Assembly: GCA_022793375.1 (NCBI GenBank)
Contig: JAAWCS010000048.1
Span: 1-64,000 of the forward strand
Direction: 5' to 3'
From: Lachnospiraceae bacterium
GTDB lineage: Bacteria > Bacillota > Clostridia > Lachnospirales > Lachnospiraceae
Length of the DNA: 64,000 bases
Positions 44,187-52,945 of this stretch are shown one piece after another. Below the pieces are notes generated by a model. It did not search any database, had not been told where the DNA came from, and worked only from the letters and a program-made list of their open reading frames with translations. The position numbers were made by a program, and so were the translations under genes. The stretch's first letter is position 1; each line of letters opens with the position of its first letter.

Positions 44187-47100
44187 ATGTTTTGTAAAAA
44201 ATGTGGAAATCAAGTGGCAGCCGGCGCAGCTTTTTGCAATAAATGCGGCGCTCCGCTGAAGGGAGAAGCGGGACAGGCGGGAAGCGGCGTATCGTCCGCG
44301 CCCCCAAACGGGGCGGCAGGGGGAGCGGGGAACCCGCTGGAGCCTGGGCATAAGAACCCGTCGGCAAAAAAACGAACGCTCCTGGCAGCCGGCGCCGCCG
44401 TTGCGGTACTGGCGGCGGTGATTGGCGGCGGTAAGCTGCTAAAGGGAGACACGAAAGCCAATACGGAAACAGGCGCCCCGACAGCGGCGGCGGAGAGCAC
44501 CGGCCAGGCGGGCAGCGCTTCCGGTGAGACACAAGACGGGGCCGGGACAGCCGGCGGGCCGGCGCGCGGACAGGAACCCCTGTATCAGATCGACGACGTG
44601 GCGGCGATTGATTTCAATGCCCAGAACCATACCCCGGCGCCAAAGGAGCCGGGAGTCACCTGGGACAGCTCGCTGTTTTACTGGCTGGAGGATATTGATA
44701 CGGAGAATCCCGACGACGGCTATCTGGCGCAGTGCCGCATCAGCAAGACGCTTTTGCGGGACGCTGCGGACGGCCATCTGATCCAGTATGAGATTTACAG
44801 CGATCCGGGGACCGGGGAGATCTACAAGATCGTCTCGATCGAGCCGGCCGGAGAAAATCTGCGGCTGATTGATTACTACTACCAGGGCGGCGTCCCGAAC
44901 TTTGTTTTTGAGAGAGAGGACAGCATATATACGCCGACCTATGCCACGCCGCGAAAGACCGGACAGCGTTTTTATTTTTCGGGAGACCGGCTGGCAAAAT
45001 GGCGTATGATCGATGTGCCGGATGAAATCTATGAGATGACGCTGGCCTCGTCGGACGTAAGCTATACCCAGGTGAATTATTTCGAATCGGAGGAAATCCG
45101 TTCCGGCTATGACGAGACGGAACGGGTGATGCTGAATGCCGCGTACAATACGTATCAGGCCGTGACCGGGCAGACGGCGGTCGGCCGGCTGGAAGGCTGC
45201 GTGCGGGATACGCTGGGACAGCCGGTAGCCGGGGCCGCCGTGGAGCTGTACCGCCGGGAGGATAATGTCCTGCTGTACCGTACCACCGCAGGGGAGGACG
45301 GGCTGTTTCGGATGTTTGTCTACTTGGACGACAGCGACGGTTATCTGCTGGTGCGTGGCGGCGGGACGTTTAAGGAAAGCGTGCTGTACGGTGTCCGGCT
45401 GTCAAATGACAACAGCATGCTGTCCTATGGAAACCTGGTGCTTCATAAGGAGAGCGGAGATGAATACCCGGTGTGCCTTAATGCCTACACAGCGTCGGAG
45501 GTGCGCAGTAATGCGGACGGCTCTTTCACGCGGACGGCGGTTCCCGGCGTGTCCGTGACGCTGCGCGAGGGAAGCGGCTGCCGTGACGGAGCGGTCCTCA
45601 TGGAGGTACAGGCCGATGAGAGCGGGCAGGCGGGCTTTACGCTGCCCTCCGGCACTTATACGGCACAGATCGAGGCCGAGGGTTATGCGGTATCGTATCA
45701 GGAAATCGAGGTAGCAGAGCGCGAGACAGCGGTGGAGAGTTATTTGCTTCCGGCCGTCCCGGAGGGGACGATGGCGGCGGTGCTTGTATGGGATGATCCT
45801 TCTGTGGACCTGGATCTGACGCTGTTTACTCCGTACCGGTCGGCCGACGGCGATATGGCCTATGTAGGCGGCCGGATTGCGGACGACGGGTACGGCAACC
45901 GTCTGGTATCCGACAATACGGGCGGGTGCGAGGTGGTATACGTCAATACCCTGACTCCGGGGAGCTTCAAGCTGTTCGTGAACGACTACACGGACAGCGC
46001 GGCGGGCAGCTATGATGCGGATACGCTGTCGCGGGTGAATGCGCGGGTCTGTCTATATGACAGTACCGGGCCGGCGGATATGTTCCATTTTCCTGCGGGG
46101 CAAAACGGCGTCGTGTGGGAGGTCGCGGAATTAAACGGCGGCCAGGTTACGCCGGGACAGCGGGTGTACCGCCAGCTGGAGGGGAAGAGCTGGTGGATGC
46201 TCGGCAAGACAGAGCTGCGGATGGAGGAGAATGGGAAGTTTAAGAAGGCGCTGGAGATTTTGGCGTACTCTCTTGTCGACGTATGGGGATCTTCTACAGA
46301 GGATAATGTAAACCAGCTCTTTGCCGGGGACTGGGAAAAAATCTGCGGGTTCCTGATGTACTATGATTGGTTCTATGGCCATGATGAGGCATGGGAACAA
46401 TCGGAGCTTCTGTTTTATGCAGAGGTGATCGCAAATAGCCGGATCAAGGAGGAAGAAAATTATACCGGAATCGCGTTGGATGCGTCTCAGCTGAAATTCA
46501 TTGCCGCCTCCCTGACCGGAAGCGTATGGAATTTGGATTCCGTGTACACGCTGAACAGCGAATGGTATCCTGTCATATCCGGAGAGCGGGCTGTTTTCAG
46601 CAGGTATGTTTTAGGGGATCCTCCCTTCTCCTCCCTGGAGAATTTTGTAACCGAATACATTGGAAATAATACCTGGCGTGTCACGGCGGATTTCTACCTG
46701 GACGACGGCACCTCAGGCCCAGAGCGGTGGTACAGCTGGCAGATGACGGCGGACGTTGTACGCAATCCGGAGAGCTGCTTTGACGGGTACAGCGTGACGG
46801 GGCTGAATTTTGTGCGGACGGATACGCAGTGGAAGCAGGCGTATGAGGATTTTATAAATCAGGATGAATGGTTTGGCGGAACAGAAACGTATCAGGTGAT
46901 CTATGTGGACGGAGACAATATTCCAGAGTTGTTTGTAGCCAGCCACGCAACAGCCGTTGGCAGCAGGCTTCTGACGTATCATGACGGAGCAGTCCGTGCA
47001 GAATTTATTTCCGGAGAAGGCGGTATCAGCTATTTAGAAAAAAACAATCTCATCTGGAACAGCGACGGGCGGCAGGGAGTCTATTGTGATGAGTTTTATC

Positions 47101-47330
47101 AGATCATAGATGGCGTACCGGCAGTCGTGGCGACAGGGACGCGGGAAGTATTGGCTGACCGCTACATGGATGACAGCTGGGATGAGGAGGATTTTCAGTA
47201 TTGGTGGAATGGTGAACAATGCAGCTGGGAAGAATACCAGTCGGCAATGGATTCTTTGATTGCAGGCTGTACGGAGAATGCTCAATGGAAAAGTGCCGGG
47301 TATGAGGGAGATGCGCCCTCCTGGTATTGA
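44187..47330 (+). CDS. large zinc-ribbon membrane-anchored surface protein with carboxypeptidase-regulatory-like domain
   Basis: 1047 residues. Order of parts: zinc ribbon CKKCG...CNKCG (3-24), Gly/Pro linker, one transmembrane helix (about 61-80), a Gly/Thr/Gln-rich stalk, an external domain of unknown fold, a carboxypeptidase-regulatory-like beta domain (about 332-420, GCVRDTLGQPVAGAAVELYR), a second similar segment (about 440-535), a domain with VDLDLTLFTPYRSADGD like those in YfaP-type proteins, and a C-terminal domain with YVDGDNIPELFVA. Start ATG 44187 has GGGAGGAAG upstream. The cytoplasmic ribbon with a large external part suggests an envelope sensor or scaffold. It ends the cluster at a strong terminator. 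Confidence 0.75.
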   Translation: MFCKKCGNQVAAGAAFCNKCGAPLKGEAGQAGSGVSSAPPNGAAGGAGNPLEPGHKNPSAKKRTLLAAGAAVAVLAAVIGGGKLLKGDTKANTETGAPTAAAESTGQAGSASGETQDGAGTAGGPARGQEPLYQIDDVAAIDFNAQNHTPAPKEPGVTWDSSLFYWLEDIDTENPDDGYLAQCRISKTLLRDAADGHLIQYEIYSDPGTGEIYKIVSIEPAGENLRLIDYYYQGGVPNFVFEREDSIYTPTYATPRKTGQRFYFSGDRLAKWRMIDVPDEIYEMTLASSDVSYTQVNYFESEEIRSGYDETERVMLNAAYNTYQAVTGQTAVGRLEGCVRDTLGQPVAGAAVELYRREDNVLLYRTTAGEDGLFRMFVYLDDSDGYLLVRGGGTFKESVLYGVRLSNDNSMLSYGNLVLHKESGDEYPVCLNAYTASEVRSNADGSFTRTAVPGVSVTLREGSGCRDGAVLMEVQADESGQAGFTLPSGTYTAQIEAEGYAVSYQEIEVAERETAVESYLLPAVPEGTMAAVLVWDDPSVDLDLTLFTPYRSADGDMAYVGGRIADDGYGNRLVSDNTGGCEVVYVNTLTPGSFKLFVNDYTDSAAGSYDADTLSRVNARVCLYDSTGPADMFHFPAGQNGVVWEVAELNGGQVTPGQRVYRQLEGKSWWMLGKTELRMEENGKFKKALEILAYSLVDVWGSSTEDNVNQLFAGDWEKICGFLMYYDWFYGHDEAWEQSELLFYAEVIANSRIKEEENYTGIALDASQLKFIAASLTGSVWNLDSVYTLNSEWYPVISGERAVFSRYVLGDPPFSSLENFVTEYIGNNTWRVTADFYLDDGTSGPERWYSWQMTADVVRNPESCFDGYSVTGLNFVRTDTQWKQAYEDFINQDEWFGGTETYQVIYVDGDNIPELFVASHATAVGSRLLTYHDGAVRAEFISGEGGISYLEKNNLIWNSDGRQGVYCDEFYQIIDGVPAVVATGTREVLADRYMDDSWDEEDFQYWWNGEQCSWEEYQSAMDSLIAGCTENAQWKSAGYEGDAPSWY

Positions 47331-47384
47331 CAGAGGATATGCTTTTGCGGAAAAACAAAAAGAACTTCTCTGAGAAATAAAAAG

Positions 47385-47433
47385 ACGGACAGGGAATATG
47401 TGAATGATATCCATATTGCCTTGTCCGTTTTTT
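47385..47433 (+). terminator. intrinsic terminator of the zinc-ribbon cluster
   Basis: ACGGACA (47385-47391) pairs with TGTCCGT (47422-47428), extended by GGAATATG/CATATTGCC pairing inside, followed by six T (47428-47433). Confidence 0.85.
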
Positions 47434-47574
47434 GATTGTACCGGTTTGCACAAAATCGCTTTACGCCTGGTCTCACACGCGGCGGGGAAGCGCTTAGGGC
47501 GGCTCCGCACCTGTGCAAGTCTGCTCGGTTCCCTCCCAAAAATCCCTCAAAAATCAATGGCGCGGCAAATCGGG

Positions 47575-47603
47575 TTGCCCTTGCCGCCAAAATCGATTAC
47601 AAT
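47575..47603 (+). promoter_or_regulatory. promoter of the 586-residue lipoprotein gene
   Basis: TTGCCC (47575-47580), 17-base spacer and TACAAT (47598-47603), 40 bases before the start codon. Confidence 0.55.
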
Positions 47604-47643
47604 AGAACTACAGATTTTTATACAAAGAGGAGAGAAGAGAACC

Positions 47644-49404
47644 ATGAGACAGAACAAACGTATCATTACGGCCGCAGTCCTGGCGATCGTCTTGCTGTTG
47701 TCTGGTCTGACGGCCTGCGAGTCTGCCGGTTTTAGCGAAGCAGAAAAGCTTTGGAAAGCGGCGGGCAAGGAGTCAAGCTTTGAGAAGTATATCGCAGGAC
47801 ATGCCAGTTCGATTGACACCGAAGCGTTGAAAGCGGAGGCAGCGTCCGCAGAAAGCACGCTGAGCCAGCAATTTAAGGCGACCGCGCTTTTGTGTGCGAT
47901 GGAATATCTAAAGTCAGAGGGGGCCGCCGACTGGAAAGATCACATGCTCTATGCCGACTATCCGCAGACAACCGCGTATGCCCAGGCATTCCTTGACAAG
48001 ATAAATACGCAGGGCGACGAGTTCTGGGCTTCGTTGGAGGACGCTTTCTATCCCTACGACTGTTTTCTGCCGATTTTTGCGGCAGCAGGGGAACTGGACG
48101 GCCAGACATTCGGCCGGCTGTGGAAAGAAGTTCCTGAGGACAGCAGCTACGCCGACGCATGGACTAAAATCGTCGATCAGTGGGTTCAGGCAAATCCGGG
48201 CCGTTTAACGTCGTTTGGCGAAGGCCTGGCAGAGAGCGGCTATTATGACGACTGGGATCTTACCAAATGGCGCGCCACCTATCTGCACGAGTCATCGCGT
48301 CCTGACGCGGTGCGGACGGCGACGGTTGACGAAGCGCTGGGCTATATTGACAGCGTGCGAAATATTGTGTTGGACAGCCAGGAAAAAAAGTACGGCGGCG
48401 ACCATTTTAAAGAGGAGTCCCAGATTCTGGGAGAACTCTGCTATGCGACGGGTCTGACAGTGACCATCGATGAAGAACTGGCCCTTCAAAGCAGCGGACA
48501 AGGGCAGGAGGAGCCGATCGCGACAGAGGGAAAAAAGGTGGCCGCATTTTACCGCAATCCCAAAAGCGACCGCTATGAAGGTTCCCCTGCGGCCCTGCGT
48601 CTGCTGGGCGATTTTATGCTGCAGCTGTCGGAAGCGGAGCGCCCGTCCTCATTGGCGGAGGCCGATTATTTTCTGGTGCTGACAGCGCAGTTTGAGTACG
48701 GGAATTATTATCAGTCAACCGGCGGCAGCGATACAAAGGTTCGGGAGGTAAACTCCGACACATCGGTTGACCTGTACGACGCCAAAGACGGAACCCTGAT
48801 CCGCCATCTGGGCACCATGCAGGAACTGGCGCCCGATTCGATCGTAGCCAACTATGGTGAAGAATCGCTGCGCTATCCGGAGGAGCCGGCGCCCGACGTC
48901 CTGCTCTATATCTACCGGCATATCAACGAGCCGGAAACCTACCGCGTGCTGGCGGATAAAACCGCAGGCCGGACCGAACGGTCGCCGGGCGAGCCGGTCA
49001 TAATCGGCAGCTGGGAGATCACATACCATGAAAGCGAGATCGTGTCCGAGTTTGACGCAGAGCCGTTCCATTTTGAAGCGGACAACGGCTGTGAATTTGT
49101 GCGAAGCAGTTTGACGATCACCAACATCGGATTTGAATCGGAGGAATTTATTTCCCGGATCGGCGGTCTGATGGGCGGCCGGGAAGTCTATGTGCAGCTG
49201 CTTGATTTAGAGCGGGAAGAGACGTATGAACCCTACGACATGATTACGAACCACCGCTGTTTAAACGGAAGCTACCTGGACCCGCAGGAGACAAAAGAAG
49301 GAGAGCTGATCTTTGAGATACCGGAATCGGTGGCGGAGAGGGCGGAGGACCTTTGTCTGGCGGTATCCTTTGGAACCAGGGTGGCGTATTATTCGCTTCA
49401 GTAG
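47644..49404 (+). CDS. large lipoprotein of unknown function
   Basis: 586-residue predicted lipoprotein with a signal peptide ending in the lipobox LTAC (Cys near residue 26). The mature protein is acidic and aromatic-rich, without transmembrane segments or a recognised domain; the middle has YFLVLTAQFEYGNYYQST and the end an all-beta-looking region. Start ATG 47644 follows AGGAGAGAAGAG. It has its own promoter, so it is adjacent to but probably not in the zinc-ribbon operon. Possible partner of the anchored proteins upstream, by proximity only. Confidence 0.75.
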   Translation: MRQNKRIITAAVLAIVLLLSGLTACESAGFSEAEKLWKAAGKESSFEKYIAGHASSIDTEALKAEAASAESTLSQQFKATALLCAMEYLKSEGAADWKDHMLYADYPQTTAYAQAFLDKINTQGDEFWASLEDAFYPYDCFLPIFAAAGELDGQTFGRLWKEVPEDSSYADAWTKIVDQWVQANPGRLTSFGEGLAESGYYDDWDLTKWRATYLHESSRPDAVRTATVDEALGYIDSVRNIVLDSQEKKYGGDHFKEESQILGELCYATGLTVTIDEELALQSSGQGQEEPIATEGKKVAAFYRNPKSDRYEGSPAALRLLGDFMLQLSEAERPSSLAEADYFLVLTAQFEYGNYYQSTGGSDTKVREVNSDTSVDLYDAKDGTLIRHLGTMQELAPDSIVANYGEESLRYPEEPAPDVLLYIYRHINEPETYRVLADKTAGRTERSPGEPVIIGSWEITYHESEIVSEFDAEPFHFEADNGCEFVRSSLTITNIGFESEEFISRIGGLMGGREVYVQLLDLEREETYEPYDMITNHRCLNGSYLDPQETKEGELIFEIPESVAERAEDLCLAVSFGTRVAYYSLQ

Positions 49405-49497
49405 GGAATGAATGCTTCCAATGCGAAATAACCCCGGATTCTCTTGAAACATTCCTCGTTTCAAGGTAAAATACCATAAAAGGAAGGAGGAATTGCC

Positions 49498-50364
49498 ATG
49501 CAAAAAGCAAAGGTTTTCTTTACCACCGAGATCACGTCAAAGTCCCTGCAGAAAATCTACCATGCCCTGGGCGTGACGCTGCCGGGCAAAGTGGCTGTGA
49601 AAATCTCGACCGGTGAGCCGGGCGGCCACAATTTCCTGCAGCCGTCGCTGATCAAACCGTTAGTCCAGGAACTAAACGGCACGATCGTCGAGTGCAACAC
49701 CGCCTACGAGGGCCGGCGCAATACGACCGAGGAGCATTGGAAAGCGATCAGGGAGCACGGATTTACGGAGATCGCGCCCTGTGATATCATGGATGAGGAC
49801 GGCGAGATGGCGCTGCCGGTTACGGGCGGGCAGCATTTGACGGAGAATTTTGTCGGCAGGCATCTGCAGAACTACGATTCGATGCTGATGCTGTCCCATT
49901 TTAAGGGACATGCGATGGGCGGCTTTGGCGGCGCGCTGAAAAACATGTCGATCGGCATTGCCTCCGCGCATGGCAAAGCGCATATCCACGGCGTGGGCGT
50001 GCCGGAAGATATCTGGACCGCCGACCATGATTCGTTCCTGGAATGCATGGCCGAAGCGGATAAGGCTGTGATGGACTATATGGGGAAAGAGAATATCGTC
50101 TACATCAACGTGGCTAACCGCCTGTCGGTGGACTGCGACTGCGACAGCAATCCGCATGAACCGGAGATGGCCGATATCGGGATTTTTGCTTCTCTGGATC
50201 CGGTGGCTGTCGACCAGGCCTGCGTGGATGCGGTGTACCGGTCCCCGGACCCCGGCAAGGCGGCCCTGATTGAGCGGATGGAATCCCGCAACGGAATCCA
50301 TACGGTAGAACGGGCAGCCGAATTGGGGCTGGGCGTTCGCGAGTATGAGATCGTGACGATCTGA
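49498..50364 (+). CDS. DUF362-family protein without the ferredoxin domain
   Basis: 288-residue protein of the DUF362 family. Visible family stretches are VAVKISTGEPGGHNFLQP near residue 33, LMLSHFKGHAMGGFGGALKNM near 130, and the C-terminal ASLDPVAVDQACVDAV. Many DUF362 proteins end in a 4Fe-4S ferredoxin domain; here that is absent, although CDCDSNPHEPEMADIG supplies a few cysteines. No signal peptide. The start has AAGGAGGAATT upstream. The biochemical role of the family is unclear to me. Confidence 0.85.
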   Translation: MQKAKVFFTTEITSKSLQKIYHALGVTLPGKVAVKISTGEPGGHNFLQPSLIKPLVQELNGTIVECNTAYEGRRNTTEEHWKAIREHGFTEIAPCDIMDEDGEMALPVTGGQHLTENFVGRHLQNYDSMLMLSHFKGHAMGGFGGALKNMSIGIASAHGKAHIHGVGVPEDIWTADHDSFLECMAEADKAVMDYMGKENIVYINVANRLSVDCDCDSNPHEPEMADIGIFASLDPVAVDQACVDAVYRSPDPGKAALIERMESRNGIHTVERAAELGLGVREYEIVTI

Positions 50365-50400
50365 GCAGGCTCAAAGCAGGAATGGACTGTGAATTGATTC

Positions 50401-50440
50401 AAAAAAGACGAACAGCTCAAACGGCGGTTCGTCTTTTTTT
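50401..50440. terminator. bidirectional terminator between convergent genes
   Basis: AAAAAAGACGAAC (50401-50413) is the exact complement of GTTCGTCTTTTTT (50427-50439), with T-runs on both strands. It separates the DUF362 gene from the minus-strand coiled-coil gene. Confidence 0.9.
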
Positions 50441-50462
50441 GGAAAAAGGCAGCGCATCTGAT

Positions 50463-50726
50463 TCAGGCAATGTCGGCCACCTGTGCGGCCGCTTCCCGTT
50501 CCCGGGCCGGCGTCGCAGCCAGGGCCTGCCGGACCTCGTCCAGCGACAGGCCGCTTTCTTTTACAAGGGAATACAGATCGGCCATGTCCTCCTCGCGTTT
50601 TTGCTTCTGCAGGTCTTTGAGCTTCGCCTGCAGCTTGGTCAGCTTGTTCTGGGCTGTGCGGATATCTTCTTCCAGCATATTGATCTGCTCATCGATCGAG
50701 CGTTTGATAACTTTTCCTCTGGGCAT
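50463..50726 (-). CDS. small coiled-coil protein (87 residues)
   Basis: Begins MPRGKVIKRSIDEQINMLEED and continues as a Lys/Gln/Leu-rich coiled coil (residues 10-48), then LYSLVKESGLSLDEVRQAL and an Ala-rich tail. The layout, a coiled coil followed by a short helical module, recalls the small DUF4315 family of Firmicutes, but here it sits beside a housekeeping gene rather than in a conjugative element. The start (complement of 50724-50726) has AGGAGGT upstream. Function unknown. Confidence 0.7.
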   Translation of the reverse strand: MPRGKVIKRSIDEQINMLEEDIRTAQNKLTKLQAKLKDLQKQKREEDMADLYSLVKESGLSLDEVRQALAATPAREREAAAQVADIA

Positions 50727-50775
50727 AATCGTACCTCCTGTTGTTTGGTACTAATAAGTATATGGACAAGATTTC

Positions 50776-50802
50776 CTTTTTATGCATGATTTTCATAAAA
50801 AG
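50776..50802. repeat. perfect inverted repeat between holA and the coiled-coil gene
   Basis: CTTTTTATG (50776-50784) and CATAAAAAG (50794-50802) are exact complements around a 9-base loop. It is not followed by a T-tract on either strand, so it may be a protein-binding site or mRNA structure. Confidence 0.5.
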
Positions 50803-50836
50803 TCATGAGCAGGAGGAAAGAAATCTGCGCAGAATG

Positions 50837-51823
50837 TCACGAAAGACCGGGGCCGCTTAACTGTACCAGCAAAAGCTCCACGGCCAGCTGGTCGGAGAGA
50901 TTGCCGGTTTTTACGGCAGTTTCGGCTTCGATGCAGGCGGTGACGGCCGCTTTCAGGGCTTCAAAAGAAAAGGCCTGGGACTGCGTCTGGATTTTGCCGG
51001 CAATATAGGGGTTTAATCCCAGTTTACTGGCGATGGCCGTGCGGGCCATTCCCTCGCTCGACAGCTGCCGTACCTGCATCAGCTGGTTGAACTGGCGGGC
51101 GAGCAGGAAAAGGATGCGCGCCGGCGGTTCCTTGAGGGCCAGCAGATCTTTGTACAGAGCGACGGCACGGGAGCGCTGACGGGCCGAAACGGCGCCGACC
51201 ATGTCAAAGATATGCCCCGTAATCTGCAGAGAGCCGATTTCCTCTACGTCGCTGGTCGTGATGACGTCGCGGCCGGCGGTATAGGAGAGCAGCTTGTCCA
51301 GTTCGCAGCGGATCTGTTCCATGTCGTTGCCGGTGCGTTCCAGGAAGCATTTGAGGGTACTGCGGGTGATCTGCTTTCCCTCCGGCTTTAAGAGGGACAG
51401 AATCCATTTTTCGATATACGCCGGCTCCTGGCGCTTGAGTTGTGCGGCATAGCCGTTTTTTTGGATGGCCTTATACAGGCGGCTGCGCTTGTCCATCTGC
51501 TCCTCCACAAACAGAAGAATCGTGCTCTCGGGCATGGAGGGCAGATAGGTTACGAGCGCGGAAGCGTCTTTTTTAAACAGGCCGCTGTTTTCGACCAGGA
51601 TCAGCCGGTAGTCGGCAAAAAAGGGCAGCGTGTCGGCGGCGTCTATGATAGAGCGGATATCCGCGTCTTTTCCCTCAAAATAATGGTAATTCATCGTATC
51701 GCCTGCCAGGATCGCGTCCCTTAGGCGGAATTTGAAATGGCGTTTCAAATACGTTTCCTCACCGTACAGGCAGTAAACGGGTTTGAAGGTACGGTTTTTG
51801 ATGTCCTGGTTCAGCGTCTGCAT
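50837..51823 (-). CDS. holA: DNA polymerase III delta subunit (clamp-loader)
   Basis: 328-residue HolA, the clamp-loader subunit that opens the beta clamp. The N-terminus LNQDIKNRTFKPVYCLYGEE is characteristic, followed by YHYFEGKDADIRSIIDAADTLPFF and a C-terminal helical bundle (LYKDLLALKEPPARILFLLARQ, quoted in part as KEPPARILFLLARQ). It has the expected degenerate P-loop region with no functional Walker motif. Start (complement of 51821-51823) has AAAGGA upstream; the longer frame to 51862 lacks support. Confidence 0.9.
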   Translation of the reverse strand: MQTLNQDIKNRTFKPVYCLYGEETYLKRHFKFRLRDAILAGDTMNYHYFEGKDADIRSIIDAADTLPFFADYRLILVENSGLFKKDASALVTYLPSMPESTILLFVEEQMDKRSRLYKAIQKNGYAAQLKRQEPAYIEKWILSLLKPEGKQITRSTLKCFLERTGNDMEQIRCELDKLLSYTAGRDVITTSDVEEIGSLQITGHIFDMVGAVSARQRSRAVALYKDLLALKEPPARILFLLARQFNQLMQVRQLSSEGMARTAIASKLGLNPYIAGKIQTQSQAFSFEALKAAVTACIEAETAVKTGNLSDQLAVELLLVQLSGPGLS

Positions 51824-51954
51824 GAGAATTCCTTTCCCGCGTGCGATAAATGTTAGAAGCACTTTCCAGTATACTCATTTAGCGGGCAAACCACAAGGGG
51901 AAAATAGAGGATTTGCGCAGGAAGGGAAGGGGGCGTGCGGCCGCCCCCGTGCCC

Positions 51955-52230
51955 TCAGCTCTTTTTCATCATTTTTTGAATCATCTGAAAACGGGATTTT
52001 TCTTCGGGAGACATTTTCTTTTCCATCTCCGAAAAAATCATCTGCGTTTCTTCATCGGTAAAAGCGACGCCCATCTGCGCGGCTTTGGCGTTGACCGCCA
52101 GGAAAAAAGGCATCAGGGTATCCTTGTTCTGCTTCTGCATTTCTTTTAAAATCTGTTCAAGAAACATGACTTTAAAGGGGCTGATTCCGGCAAATGCCGG
52201 ATTGCTTTTTAAATTTTCGTCGGCCTGCAT
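51955..52230 (-). CDS. small Met/Lys-rich hypothetical protein
   Basis: 91 residues, starting MQADENLKSNPAFAG (complement of 52228-52230) with GGAGGAATG upstream. It is helical, rich in Met, Gln, Glu and Lys, and has MIFSEMEKKMSPEEK near the C-terminus. It follows the 164-residue gene with almost no gap, so the two are co-translated. No family recognised. Confidence 0.6.
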   Translation of the reverse strand: MQADENLKSNPAFAGISPFKVMFLEQILKEMQKQNKDTLMPFFLAVNAKAAQMGVAFTDEETQMIFSEMEKKMSPEEKSRFQMIQKMMKKS

Positions 52231-52231
52231 A

Positions 52232-52726
52232 TCATTCCTCCTTGTCACCTTGGGATTGGGAAAAAGCTTGAGCCATGCCCATGTCCATAAAATCCATGCC
52301 CTGGAACATGGTACTGTAGGTTTCAAACATGGCGGCCTGTTCCGGCGGCAGCATTTCTTTTATCAGATCCGTCGGCGAGAGCGGCCCGGATGCTTTTTTC
52401 TGTAAGTCGGCAAACTTCTGGTACAGCTTCATGGCTTCCATCGCATTTTTCATCTGGTCAAGCATAGCGCTTTCGGCCGGCCCGCCGTAAGGGCGCAGAG
52501 TCTCGATCAGCTGTTCCGGCGGCGGCATGGACCGGTGCGGCCAGGGCGGCGGCTTGCCGGGAGTCTGAAACAATTCGATGGCGTTGGTTAGTTCTTGCAG
52601 CTGGATATAAAAAGCAGCCCATTGCTGCATCGATGGTTCCAGAAACGGAATAAAAGCCTTCATCATCTGAAGGCTGCCGCTCCCGATCAGTTCGTCAAAT
52701 TCCGTCATTTGCAGCGTAGGCTTCAT
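52232..52726 (-). CDS. hypothetical Met/Pro-rich protein (164 residues)
   Basis: Helical protein with a Pro-rich central loop (GKPPPWPHRSMPPPEQ) and a Met-rich C-terminus (MFQGMDFMDMGMAQAF). No signal peptide or clear transmembrane helix. Start complement of 52724-52726 with AAGGGAAGG-type ribosome site upstream. It sits directly before the 91-residue gene; both are Met-rich and probably form a pair. Function unknown. Confidence 0.6.
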   Translation of the reverse strand: MKPTLQMTEFDELIGSGSLQMMKAFIPFLEPSMQQWAAFYIQLQELTNAIELFQTPGKPPPWPHRSMPPPEQLIETLRPYGGPAESAMLDQMKNAMEAMKLYQKFADLQKKASGPLSPTDLIKEMLPPEQAAMFETYSTMFQGMDFMDMGMAQAFSQSQGDKEE

Positions 52727-52945
52727 GGCTTGGTTCCCTTCCCTTTCTTTTTAATGTATGCAGAGGACAAACAGGCTATGTCTGTCCGGCAATGCATTTT
52801 GGCAAAGCCTTTGTGCGGCGGCAGAGATGCATACAAACAGTCGGCGCATAGAATGACAGTAGAGGGAAGGCGCCGCGTCCCGGCGGCCGCAGAAAAACCG
52901 CCGGACCGCCGTCCCTTAAAGGAACAGACACAGGAAGGAGAAGGT

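Larger units (their letters stand above)
47331..47643. other. intergenic region after the zinc-ribbon cluster
   Basis: About 313 bases holding the cluster terminator (47385-47433) and the promoter of the next gene (47575-47603). The stretch between shows no gene I would support; a frame continuing upstream from the lipoprotein start has no ribosome site. Confidence 0.6.

Noticed and set aside
39303-49404. Searched by eye for a repeat of the tRNA-Trp 3' end marking an integrated element.
   Set aside because: No second copy and no integrase or transposase gene seen.
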